Source of the DNA: Hymenobacter sp. J193
GTDB lineage: Bacteria > Bacteroidota > Bacteroidia > Cytophagales > Hymenobacteraceae
Direction of reading: 5' to 3'
DNA length: 64,000 bases
Assembly (NCBI RefSeq): GCF_024700075.1
Contig: NZ_JAJONE010000003.1
Location: 62,001-126,000, forward strand
Shown here: in pieces, positions 43,016 through 54,200 of the stretch
Numbering within the stretch: position 1 is the first letter of the stretch
How the letters are laid out: the number at the start of each line of letters is the position of its first letter
Made by a program: the position numbers and the translations under genes
The notes under the pieces: generated by a model
Told to the model about the DNA's origin: nothing
What the model saw: only the letters and a program-made list of their open reading frames with translations
The model's database searches: none

Positions 43016-43611
43016 ATGAGCTTAACTTATCCCAGCCTGTTAAGGCCGACTACAACGGAAGCCCTGATGTGCGCGGGCCGGGAACTGACCGTGCCAAAAG
43101 TTGAACTGCAGCTATGACGGTGGGCCGGTGCCCCCCTCAACAACACCTTCGGCAACAAACCGCTGATTGACTTTGGTGGCCGGCCGGTTTTTGAGGAACT
43201 CTGCGTGTACGAGCTAGTCCGGCTATCCGGCTGGCAGGAAATTCTTTGGGTGGAAACCTACGGGGCCGGCGCGATGACGCCTCACCACTTCACGACGTGG
43301 GCCGATGCCGGGCTGGCCGGCCAGCAACAGGAGCCAATCACGGACCTCAGGATTCAGGGCTTGCTGAAAAGATCGCGTTGGCCAACGGCAACAGCTACGC
43401 TGGGTGTTGGGATGTAGTGGGTTGGAATGGCGAAACCATTGTGTTTGCCGAACTCAAACGCCTAAAAAAAGACCGAATCCGGGCTACGCAGCCGCGATGG
43501 TTGGAGGCAGGCTTGCAAGTGGGCTTGCAGCCAAAGAATTTCCTGCTAGTCGAGTGGGACTATGCCAGCGAGAGAGGGCGTCTTAGGAAAAAATTTGGCC
43601 TAACCGCCTGA
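43016..43611 (+). pseudogene. VRR-NUC-like nuclease pseudogene
   Basis: From the ATG at 43016 the frame reads MSLTYPSLLRPTTTEALMCA...VPKVELQL, then a TGA. It continues in frame as RWAGAPLNNTFGNKPLIDFG through LCVYELVRLSGWQEILWVETYGAG, then changes frame near 43345-43365. It ends GWNGETIVFAELKRLKKDRI and RATQPRWLEAGLQVGLQPKN at 43611. The 'VFAELKR...Q.RWLEA' block resembles the PD-(D/E)xK nuclease core of VRR-NUC proteins. One nonsense and one frameshift inactivate it. Confidence 0.6.
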
Positions 43612-43795
43612 TTTTAAAATAGCACTGTTCGCGCTAGATGATGCTAGGTAGCTTTATCTCTAACAGGGTCTTCTCCAATGGCCGTTGAATGCGACTTTGC
43701 TTTTACTCCTGATGGCCAGGAGATACACATTTTAGACGCAGAGCGAAAGTTCAAAGGCTACCGATTGGGGTGGTCCAGTAAAAACAGACAGTGAG

Positions 43796-44627
43796 CTAAG
43801 ATAGGATGGTTTTCAGGTCGTGTTCGAATTGGTGGGGCGCGCGATAGCCCAGAGCGGAGTGACGGCGGTCCAGGTTGAAGTACGTATCGAGGTAGTGGGC
43901 TACTTCGAGGCGAGCTTCTTCGAGGGAGGCAAAAGGGCTGCCACCGGGCGACAGTTCGGTTTTGAGCGTGCTCCAGCCGGCTTCGGCCTGGGCGTTGTCG
44001 TACGGATTACCGGGCCGACTGAAGCTGGGCACGGCAGGCGGCGCTGGTATATTGGCTGCCGGGGTCGGCGTGAATAATCAAACCCGGCGCGGGTTGGCGT
44101 AACGTCAAGGCTTGTTCCAAGGCCAGCAACACGAGTTCGGTGGGCATCTGCGCGGCCAGGTGCCAGCCCACGACCCGGCGCGAGCAGGTATCACGCCAAG
44201 TGGCTAAGTAGCATCAGCGTCCGCCCAGCAGGGGCAAGTAGGTGATGTCGCCGACCCAGACCTGGTTCGGGGCGGTGGGAGCCGGCTGGCCCAGTAACTG
44301 GTTTTCGGCTACCACGGTGGCGGGGGCAGCCACGGTCGTGCGGGGCCGTTGGGGACGGGTGCTCAGCGCCCGCAGTCCGTGCCGGTGCAGCCAGGAGCGC
44401 AGCGCATAGCGCCCCACGGCGCGCAATTCCGCCCGCAGACGGCGGGTGCCGTAGCGCCGGGCGTGGCGGGTGAAGGCAGCGGGTGCGGCCACCTGCCACG
44501 GGGCGGGTGTGGGCTGGGGACGGCTCCGCCACTGGTAATAACCAGCGCAGCTGACGCCGAGCACGCGGCAGAGCACTTGCACGGGCCAGGGCTCCGTACA
44601 GGCCTGAACAAACGCGTAGCGGCTCAT
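43796..44627 (-). pseudogene. IS3-family orfB transposase, inactivated
   Basis: The frame from 44627 (MSRYAFVQACTEPWPVQVLC) gives a HTH_21-like region and NQVWVGDITYLPLLGGR, the start of the rve core with the first catalytic Asp. A TGA follows where the family has Trp (GGRWCYLAT). It continues in frame to HADPGSQYTSA (second Asp), then a deletion changes frame. The last part FSRPGNPYDNAQAEAGWSTLKTEL (catalytic Glu) runs to 43796. The nonsense codon and frameshift make it inactive. Confidence 0.85.
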
Positions 44628-44671
44628 GACTGAGGCGGTTGGGAGATCCTACGTCTATAGCAGGCAACTGG

Positions 44672-44944
44672 TCACGACTTTTTTAACATATCGCGCTCCA
44701 TTTCCACGCGCTTGAGTTCGGCGCGTATCCGTTTGACTTCGTCGCGCTCCGCGCTGCTGGGCACGGCCTGTTCCAGCGCCTGGCGCTGCCAACGGCCAAG
44801 CAAGGCCGGCGAAATGCCTTGGGCGCGGGCCACGTCCGTTTGCCGAGCACCGGCGGCCACTTGGCGCACGCACTCGCCCTTAAAGGCGGGCGTGTATTTC
44901 TTGCGGGTGGTGAGCAACCCACTAGGATTCAATTTTTCGTTCAT
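44672..44944 (-). CDS. IS3-family orfA (HTH_Tnp_1)
   Basis: A 90-residue protein: TTRKKYTPAFKGECVRQVAAGARQTDVARAQGISPALLGRWQRQAL (HTH), then a leucine-zipper-like helix VKRIRAELKRVEMERDMLKKS. The end codes TTA AAA AAG, the A AAA AAG site used for -1 frameshifting into orfB in this family. The element's orfB is broken, so it is probably not mobile on its own. Confidence 0.9.
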   Translation of the reverse strand: MNEKLNPSGLLTTRKKYTPAFKGECVRQVAAGARQTDVARAQGISPALLGRWQRQALEQAVPSSAERDEVKRIRAELKRVEMERDMLKKS

Positions 44945-45278
44945 GGGCAGCGGAAGTTAAGACTTCGCGCTGTCCGTTTCAGCTAGACCACCCCAAGATG
45001 CCGTCCAGTACCGCAAGTCGAGCTATCGACTACTGCCTGATACGCGGTAGCAGGTTGAGCACCTGCATAAAGTCTTGCGGCGTTAAAGAGACTTGTTAGA
45101 TATAACTTTAGGAAGTTGTTTAAGTCAGATAAAACACTGTGCTTTGTATAGTCATTGTCCTATACCTACGTGTACTAGTATACTATTAGTGAGTAGCTAA
45201 TTATCTTCTAGTAGCTGGCTAGATAGTACTCTGCCCTCTTGCAATTTCTTGTGTTTCATCCCACTTGCCATTTTATCT

Positions 45279-48200
45279 ATGGTGACACCCCTACGCGCGG
45301 TTAATTATTCCTTTGTTGGTCAATTTACTGCTACCCGGTCCTGGCACCGGGCTTTGCTGTTGTGCTTGTTTCTCATTCTGGGAGATACGGGCCGCACCTT
45401 TGCTCAGACCTATATCCTGAACGAAGACTTTTCCTCCGCCTCGGGCACTACGCCGCCTACCGGCTGGCTCAACAGTGCCGGTTCCGGGCCTGCCACCGAT
45501 AAGTGGCACTTCGATAACCCCGGAGGGCGGAATATCAACTACCCTTTCTCCGGCAGCTTCGCCATTTTTGACAGTGAAAATTACTCTCCAGATGGTAAAA
45601 AGGAGACATCTACACTGGAGACTCGCTTCTTTGATGCCTCTGTAAGCCAAAATACAATACTGTACTTTGACCATTTTTTTGCGGGTGGCAAAGGCGGTAC
45701 TGGGACTGTGGAAGTCTACAACGGTTTCATCTGGCAATTTGTGGCTTCGTATTCCGATAGCACAGCTAATCCCCAAAGTGAGGTATATAATATTTCTAGC
45801 TATGTGCGAGGAGCATCGGCCGCCAAAATACGGTTTCGCTGGGAGGGCAATAGCTCCCACTATTGGGCGGTTGATAACATAAGAGTATATGCTCCCTTGT
45901 CACTTGATGCCGGTATTAGTGCTCTAGAAGGACCATCAATGCCTTTCAGATCAGGTGTAAGGCCTATCCAGATAAGATTAACCAATTTTGGAGCTACTCT
46001 TCTCACTAACACCACCATTGGCTGGGCAATAAATAATGTAGTACAGCCAAATTATAACTGGACAGGTGCTTTATCCCTCGGGGCATCGGCTAATGATATA
46101 CAAATTGGTAGCTATAACTTCCCTATGGGTAAACCTGTCAAACTAAAAGTGTGGCAGAGCAATCCTAATGGCAAGATTGATCCGAATGCATTTAATGATA
46201 CTATTAAGACCACCTTATATGCATACGACCCCATGTGCGGGGTATACACAGTAGGGGGCACAGCACCAGACTTCCCTACCGTGAGCGAAGCACTGACCGC
46301 GCTGAGCGTGGGCGGACAGACCTGCGCCGTGACCCTGCGGCTGCGCAATGGCATTTATGATGAGTCGGCCACACTATCACCCGTAGCCGGCAACACGAGT
46401 GCCTCGAACTCCATCACCCTTGAATCCGAGAGTGGGGATAGCACCCGGGTGCAAGTGAAGGGAATAACGGCCTACGGCACGGCCTACCTGACCGTGCGCA
46501 AACTGCGCGTAGGGCAGTTATCGGTAGGGAATGCGAATGCTTATCAGTTTGGCACCAAGAAAAGCGCCCACCATCTGCGGGTAGAAAGCTGCCAGGTAGG
46601 TACAGCAACAACCTATGGCAGTCTCTCATTGCAGGTCGACTCGGTGCTGAGCTTGCTGCGCACGCGTGGCACCACGACCTCGTATCCAGGATCGGCTTAT
46701 CTAAGTGGCCGCCAGATTGTGGCCACCAAGAATACCCTGGGCACTCTCTATGTAGGCACGAATAACTATTACTACGGCAGTAGTAGCCCTTTCGACTACA
46801 CCCGTATTTCAACCCGCAATGTGCAGATTACAGGCAATGTGCTCCAGGAACTTACCGTGCGCGAGACGGCAGATGCCCGCGTGGAGGACAATGAGCTCAA
46901 CCGGGGAGTCGCAGTGGAGAGAAGCTTACGGGTTAGCCTGGTAAAGAACCGCTCCAACAACACAACAGCCGCCACCAGCGTGGGCGTGACGGGCAGCCGG
47001 CGCGTGGAGCTGCTCAATAACGTCTTCCCGCGGGCCGTAGCCAATGCCGTTGTTCCCCCTCCCCAGGATGGCAGCAGCAACAACAACTATTCCTACTTGG
47101 CAGCCGTGCAGCTCTCGGCCAGTGACACGGTACGAATAGAAGGCAACCAACTCACCATGGCTGGAGGTGGCTATGGAGTACGGGCCGATTCCGCCGTGGT
47201 AAGTGCTAGCAGTGAGTATGACAGCGAAACAGGAACGTCTACTTATCGCAACACGTACCGCAGTGTCAGCCAGCTGGTGGTCAAGAACAATACCATTACC
47301 CAGGCGGCCAGTGGCACCGCCATCAGCCTCAACCTCTGGGAAAATAGCGGAGTTATTGTGCAAAACAATTCCATCGCGGCGCAGAATGGCATTGAGCTTT
47401 ATCTACGGCCAACTACCAAAACTAGTCTTCGTCCACTAGTCCAGGGCAATTCTTTACGCATTTTGGCCTTACGCTACGGTTACTATGATAGCACGCCTTA
47501 TGCCGGAACAGGTCTGCTGATTCAGTCCCAGAATCCCTTCAATCAATATAGTTGGATACCAGGAAGTGGCCAAGTCCAGGTACTAAACAACCGGATTAGC
47601 GGGGCTGGTAGCGGCATGAGCATTACTGATAACAGTGGTACCATTGCCAACAACTTCGTGCAGGCATCAAGAACTGGTCTGAACTGCACTGGCAACAATA
47701 ATCGCATCATCTTTAACTCGGTGCTAGTTACTGGTAGCGAGCCTAGCTTCAATTTTTCCAATAACTACTATAGCACCTATTCCGGTGGCTCAGGTGTAAA
47801 TACAGCCACGGTTAAGAACAACTTGTTTGTTAACACAGGAACCGGTGTATCCGCCACAGTGAGCCTGGACACCCAGCGAGCATGGGACTGGGACTACAAC
47901 GACTACTTCGCAGCTTCTGGTAAGTTAGTCAATACCCAAGCGACTCTGGCTGCATGGCAACAAACCAGCAGCTTGGACTCCCATTCCAAAAATGTAAACC
48001 CACGCTTCACCTCCCGCACTGATCTGTCCATAAACCACATTGCGCTGCGTGCCTCTGGTGTAGCAGTAGCTGGGTTAGGAAAAGATATTGATGAGGTAAC
48101 GCGCGCGGCAGTGCCTGACATGGGCGCCAAAGTATATACGCCCTGCACTCCAGATGTAGGACTAGATGCATTTGTTGGGTTGCAAAATCCCCTGCCTACT

Positions 48201-51200
48201 GGCAGTAAGCCAATACAGGTGCTACTACAAAACCAGAGCTTAACAGCTATGACTTCGGCCACGGTATACTGGCAGGTCAACGGTGTAATGCAGCCTGTCT
48301 ATACTTGGAGAGGTTCGCTGGCTGGCGCAGCCAATGCGGTGGTGACTGTCGGCAACTATGAGTTTCGTGGGGGGCGCTACTACACGATTAAAGCGTGGGC
48401 GAATCACCCTAATGGGCAACCGGCCTGCAGCACAGCCAACGATACTATAACTGTTAAGGATTTGGCAGCGCCCATGTGCGGGGTATACACAGTAGGGGGC
48501 ACAGCGCCAGACTTCCCTACCGTGAGCGAAGCACTGACCGCGCTGAGCGTGGGCGGACAGACCTGCGCCGTGACCCTGCGGCTGCGCAATGGCATTTATG
48601 ATGAGTCGGCCACACTATCACCCGTAGCCGGCAACACGAGTGCCTCGAACTCCATCACCCTTGAATCCGAGAGTGGGGATAGCACCCGGGTGCAAGTGAA
48701 GGGAATAACGGCCTACGGCACGGCCTACCTGACCGTGCGCAAACTGCGCGTAGGGCAGTTATCGGTAGGGAATGCGAATGCTTATCAGTTTGGCACCAAG
48801 AAAAGCGCCCACCATCTGCGGGTAGAAAGCTGCCAGGTAGGTACAGCAACAACCTATGGCAGTCTCTCATTGCAGGTCGACTCGGTGCTGAGCTTGCTGC
48901 GCACGCGTGGCACCACGACCTCGTATCCAGGATCGGCTTATCTAAGTGGCCGCCAGATTGTGGCCACCAAGAATACCCTGGGCACTCTCTATGTAGGCAC
49001 GAATAACTATTACTACGGCAGTAGTAGCCCTTTCGACTACACCCGTATTTCAACCCGCAATGTGCAGATTACAGGCAATGTGCTCCAGGAACTTACCGTG
49101 CGCGAGACGGCAGATGCCCGCGTGGAGGACAATGAGCTCAACCGGGGAGTCGCAGTGGAGAGAAGCTTACGGGTTAGCCTGGTAAAGAACCGCTCCAACA
49201 ACACAACAGCCGCCACCAGCGTGGGCGTGACGGGCAGCCGGCGCGTGGAGCTGCTCAATAACGTCTTCCCGCGGGCCGTAGCCAATGCCGTTGTTCCCCC
49301 TCCCCAGGATGGCAGCAGCAACAACAACTATTCCTACTTGGCAGCCGTGCAGCTCTCGGCCAGTGACACGGTACGAATAGAAGGCAACCAACTCACCATG
49401 GCTGGAGGTGGCTATGGAGTACGGGCCGATTCCGCCGTGGTAAGTGCTAGCAGTGAGTATGACAGCGAAACAGGAACGTCTACTTATCGCAACACGTACC
49501 GCAGTGTCAGCCAGCTGGTGGTCAAGAACAATACCATTACCCAGGCGGCCAGTGGCACCGCCATCAGCCTCAACCTCTGGGAAAATAGCGGGGCCGTCAT
49601 TGACAGTAATCAGGTAAGTGGACAAAGTGGCATCGAACTCTCCCTGAGGCACAACAGTAAAGCGTTGGTGCGTTATAATACCCTTAAGCTAAAAAGTACC
49701 ACCAATTATTCGGCAGGTACTGGCATTAGTCTTAGTGCCCGAGACACAAATTATAACCCAATTAGTGCCCAAACGCAAGTACTAGCTAACAGAATCAGCG
49801 GCGCAAGCACCGGTATTACGCTGTCTGCAGCTGACGGCCTAGTGGCCAACAACTTCGTGCAGGCCACAAATGGCGGTATTACTAACTACGGTAACGATAC
49901 GCGTATCCTCTTCAACTCTGTGTTAGTTACCGGCGCAGGCACCGCCTACAATCACCAAGCATACTATAGCTACGGTGTGAGCAACAAAGCTGTAGTCAAG
50001 AATAATGTGTTCGCGAATACCGGTGCGGGCCAAGCTATCTACGTCTATGCTCCCCAAAACAAAACCTGGGATTGGGACTTCAACGACTATTTTGCTGCTA
50101 GTGGTAAACTTGGAACGTTCGACAAAACCTACTCTACGCTGAAGGAGTGGCAGCAGGCAACCAATATGGATGCACACAGCCAAGCCGTGAACCCATATTT
50201 TATCAGCAAAACCGCGCCTGGCATCAGCCAGATTCTGCTGCGCAACGCTGGCATATCTCTCACTGAGTTTCCTAAAGATATTGATGGAGTAACCCGGGGC
50301 AGTGCTGCCGACATTGGTGCTCAAGAGTATACCCCATGCACACCTGACGTCGGCTTGAACGCTTTTGTAGATCTACCACAGCAACTCCCCATTGGTAACC
50401 GGAATATCCAAGTTGTGCTGCAAAACCAAAGCACGACTTCAATGAGTTCGGCCGTAGTGCAGTGGCAGGTGAATGGTGTAACACAGAAGCCCTATTCTTG
50501 GACCGGCTCACTCACGGGGTCAGCTAATGCTACTATTTCTATCGGAAGCTACAATTTCGTTGGCGGAAAATATTATTCTGTGAAAGCCTGGGCTAACACG
50601 CCTAATGGGCAGCTAGCCTGCCAAGCTGCCAATGACACTATTATTGTTAAGGATTTAGCTACTCCCATGTGTGGTATATACACAGTGGGGGGCACTAACC
50701 CGGATTTTACGACGGTTAAGGAAGCCGTTACAGCCTTGAATGTAGCCGGGCAGACCTGCGCGGTAACCTTTCGACTGCGTAACGGCCTATACAAGGAGAG
50801 TGTACAGTTAGATACAGTGGCTGGCAATTCGAAAGTGAATACACTCACCTTCGAGTCCGAAAGCGGGGACAGTACCCGCGTAAGTATAGATGGTCTCACG
50901 ATTCGTGGCAACTCTTACATCACGGTGCGCAAGCTCAACCTTGGCTCATTATATATGTATGGAGGTGCTTATTATCAGCAAGCAACTGGGCAAGCTCTTT
51001 ACTATCCGATGCACTACGCCCGGGTGGAGAGCAACATATTGGGCTATGCCAGCCTCGGCTCGTTGAGCTACCGCGACTCCGTGCTGACCGTGCGACGTAA
51101 TAAAGTTACTGGCTCGCTGACTATCAGCGGAAAGCGGTTAATGGTTCAGCAAAACCAATTACAAGGCAGCTTACGTCTGAGCAAGGTACGTACAGCCCAG

Positions 51201-54200
51201 GTCGAGCAGAATACGACGCCTGCGACAGGCTCGTATTCTTTGCCTGTAACTATTGAGCAGAGCGAAGATGTGACCTTTGTGTCAAATACGCTCAAGAACA
51301 GTAGCTCTTACGGCACAGTGGTGAGCGTGCTTACCAGCAAACGCATCGCCCTGCAGAAAAACACGCTTACCCAGCCTGTGTATTCGGGATACAGCTATTA
51401 TAGCAGTGCCAATGTGCAGATATCCGGTAGTGACAGTGTCTGGATGGAACATAATACGCTCACAGGAGGCCACATCGGCGTTCATGCTGATTCAGCTCAG
51501 ATCCAACGAGACTACCCTTATTATGACCAAATATATGCCCCATCCAGCAATGTACATTTAGTGGGCAACACAATCCGCCAAACCGGCACGGGCATGAATC
51601 TAGCCCTGGCAGCGAACAGTGAGTCCATTATTGACAGCAACCAGGTTAGTGGACAAAACGGTATTTATCTAACCTTACGCCATAACAGCAAGACCCTAGT
51701 ACGCTACAATACCATCACCCTAGCCGCTGTCACTACCAATGACCAGCCTGGCACAGGCATCTATCTGCTGGCACGGGACGCCAATTATAACCTGACCCAT
51801 ACCCAAGCTCAATTGCTGGCCAACCGAATCAGTGGCACCACCAATGGGATCAACCTGGAGGCGGCTGATGGACTGGTAGCCAACAACTTCGTTCAGGCCA
51901 CAGACGGCGGCATCACCAACTACGGCAATGACACGCGTATTCTCTTTAACTCCGTGCTAGTTACCGGCACAGGAACAGCCTACAACCATTACAGTTACTA
52001 TAGCTTCGGCATCACCAACAAAGCGGTAGTTAAAAACAACATTTTTGCCAATACCGGCACCGGCCGAGCGGTCTATGCCTATGCCCCTGAGAAAAAAATC
52101 TGGGACTGGGATTACAACGACTACTTCGCCGCCAACGGCAAACTTGGATCCTTCAACGGCACGGCTTATAATACCCTTTCCTCTTGGCAACAGGTAACAA
52201 AAGCAGACCCTAACTCAAAATCATCAAATCCTTTTTATCAATCGAATACCGAACTACGACCTTTACAACGTGAAATAAACGGTGCAGGTATTCCGGCGGA
52301 TGGTATAACCTTGGATATTGATGGAGAGTTACGTAACGGTTCCGCACCCGACGTAGGGGGGGATGAGTTTACGGTAGACTTCGGCATTACCCGCCTGGTA
52401 AGCCCAACGCTGGACTGCAACCTGGGCAGCAGTGAGCCGGTGACGGTGAACATTGCTCAGTACGGGGATATTCCACTCCTCAATCTGAAGGTGGCCTATC
52501 AGGTCAACAAAGGCACCATCTATACGGATGTCATTCCGGGTAGCACAGACAATGATATTGCTTACACCTTCAAGCAGCCTCAGGATTTGGGTACAGATGG
52601 GGTGTATAGCTTCAAGATCTGGCTGGTGGATGCCAACGATGACAACATCAACAACGACACACTGCGCATTGACCGCTACAAGAAGCCGAGCCCCAGTGTG
52701 AACTTCACCTACGTAACGGACTGCGCAAACCAGCCTGTAAAGTTCTCTGGTTCGGCCAGCATCAGCACAGGCAGCATTTCTCGGTATGAGTGGTTGTTTG
52801 GGGATGGGGACTCCGCCTCGGTGAAAAGCCCAATCCATGCTTATGCTAAGTCCGGTACCTACACCGTGACGATGCGGGCTTACTCCAAAGAAGGTTGCTA
52901 CAGCGCTATTAGCAAAGCTGTGACGGTAATTGAAACGCCCCAGGCGGCCTTCACGGCGAGCAACTCCTGCTTCGGCTCGGGCATCACGTTTACCAATACC
53001 AGCACCATTGGCTCGGGTACCATGAGCTACAGCTGGAAGTTTGGGGATGGCCAGACCTCCACGGCGCAGCATCCTACGCACACTTATGCCAAAGCTGGTA
53101 CTTATAAGGTAGAGCTGACGACCACTGGCAGCACCGGCTGCAGCACCACCAGTGCTACGATGGTGACGGTATATCCGGCCCCCGTGGTTACGACCACGCC
53201 TACCGGGACCATTATCATTGTAAAAGGATCGAAGACAACCCTGAAGGCTAATGATGGATTTACGTCCTACCGCTGGTCTGATGGGCAGCCCTACCAGGAA
53301 GTGGTGATTTCGACGCCAGGCACCTACACGGTGACGGTAACCGATAAAAATGGGTGCCAGGCTACCTCGGCTGCTGTAACCGTGCAACTGGCGCTGGAAC
53401 CCACGGTAAACCTGGGTGCCGATGTGACGATGTGCGAAGGCCAGAGCAAAACACTGTCGGCGGCTGCAGGCTTCAAATCCTATAAGTGGAGCACCGGGGC
53501 TACTACGGCTTCCATTACCGTCACCTCGGCTGGCATCTACAGCGTGACGGTAGAAGATGCCTATGGCCAGCAAGCTTCGGATGAGGTAGTAGTAACGGTC
53601 TCGAACCTGTCCAACATCAGCTTTACGGGCTTGAATACCACGTATTGCGCTACAGCAGGCAATGCAACTCTAGCAGGCACTCCTGCTGGTGGCACGTTCA
53701 GCGGCACAGGCATTGTCAATGGCAATCAGTTTTCGCCAAGCACGGCAGGACCAGGCATACACACTATTACCTACCGCTACACCAATAACAGCGGATGTCA
53801 GGGCACAGCGACACAGCAGGTGACGGTTAATCCAGTACTCAGTGTCCCGGTTGCTACGGGTGCTTCGCGCTGTGGTGCTGGCACGGTTACGTTGAAAGCC
53901 AGTGGCTCTAGCGGTACCTACGCCTGGTACGCCACGGCCAACAGCACCACCATACTGAGCACCAACGCAAGCTTCGTCACGCATTCCCTGAGCGCTACGA
54001 CTACCTACTATGTGCAGGCCACTTCAACGCAGGGATGCCCCAGCAGCCGGGTGAGTGCTACGGCCACTATTAATCCCGTGCCGGTAGTAACTGCCAGCGC
54101 AATATCCCCCAGCATCTGCGTAGGCTCTTCCACTAGTCTGAAAGCAACGGGCGCCAGCACCTATAGCTGGTCGCCGGCCACCGGGTTGAGCACAACCAGC

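Larger units (their letters stand above)
43765..44996 (-). mobile_element. IS3-family insertion sequence, decayed
   Basis: A 1.23-kb element with related ends: left TTGGGGTGGTCCAGTAAAAA and, on the complement of the right end, TTGGGGTGGTCTAGCTGAAA. It contains orfA and a broken orfB on the minus strand in the usual IS3 order. Coordinates of the ends are judged from the inverted repeats. Confidence 0.85.
43678..45050 (+). pseudogene. Small gene interrupted by the IS3-like element
   Basis: The left part (43678-43764) reads MAVECDFAFTPDGQEIHILD then AERKFKGYR. The right part (44997-45050) reads DAVQYRKSSYRLLPDTR and a stop. Across the insertion they would form a ~45-residue protein. No clear 3-bp target duplication is seen (GA lies on both sides), so the joint may have changed since insertion. 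Confidence 0.5.

Noticed and set aside
44191..44667. 158-codon ORF overlapping IS3 orfB
   Set aside because: It is an off-frame reading of the transposase, rich in Pro, Arg and Ala, and the real orfB frame shows the catalytic motifs.
43016..44996. TGA read as Trp (alternative code) to explain internal TGAs
   Set aside because: Intact genes here use TGG and some end in TGA, for example the 60-residue ORF before the Fic-like gene. The internal TGAs lie in genes that also have frameshifts.
52329..53573. 414-codon ORF antisense to the giant gene
   Set aside because: It mirrors the PKD/Ig-coding region. The composition (His, Arg and Gly rich) is that of a shadow frame, and the plus-strand protein is clearly real.
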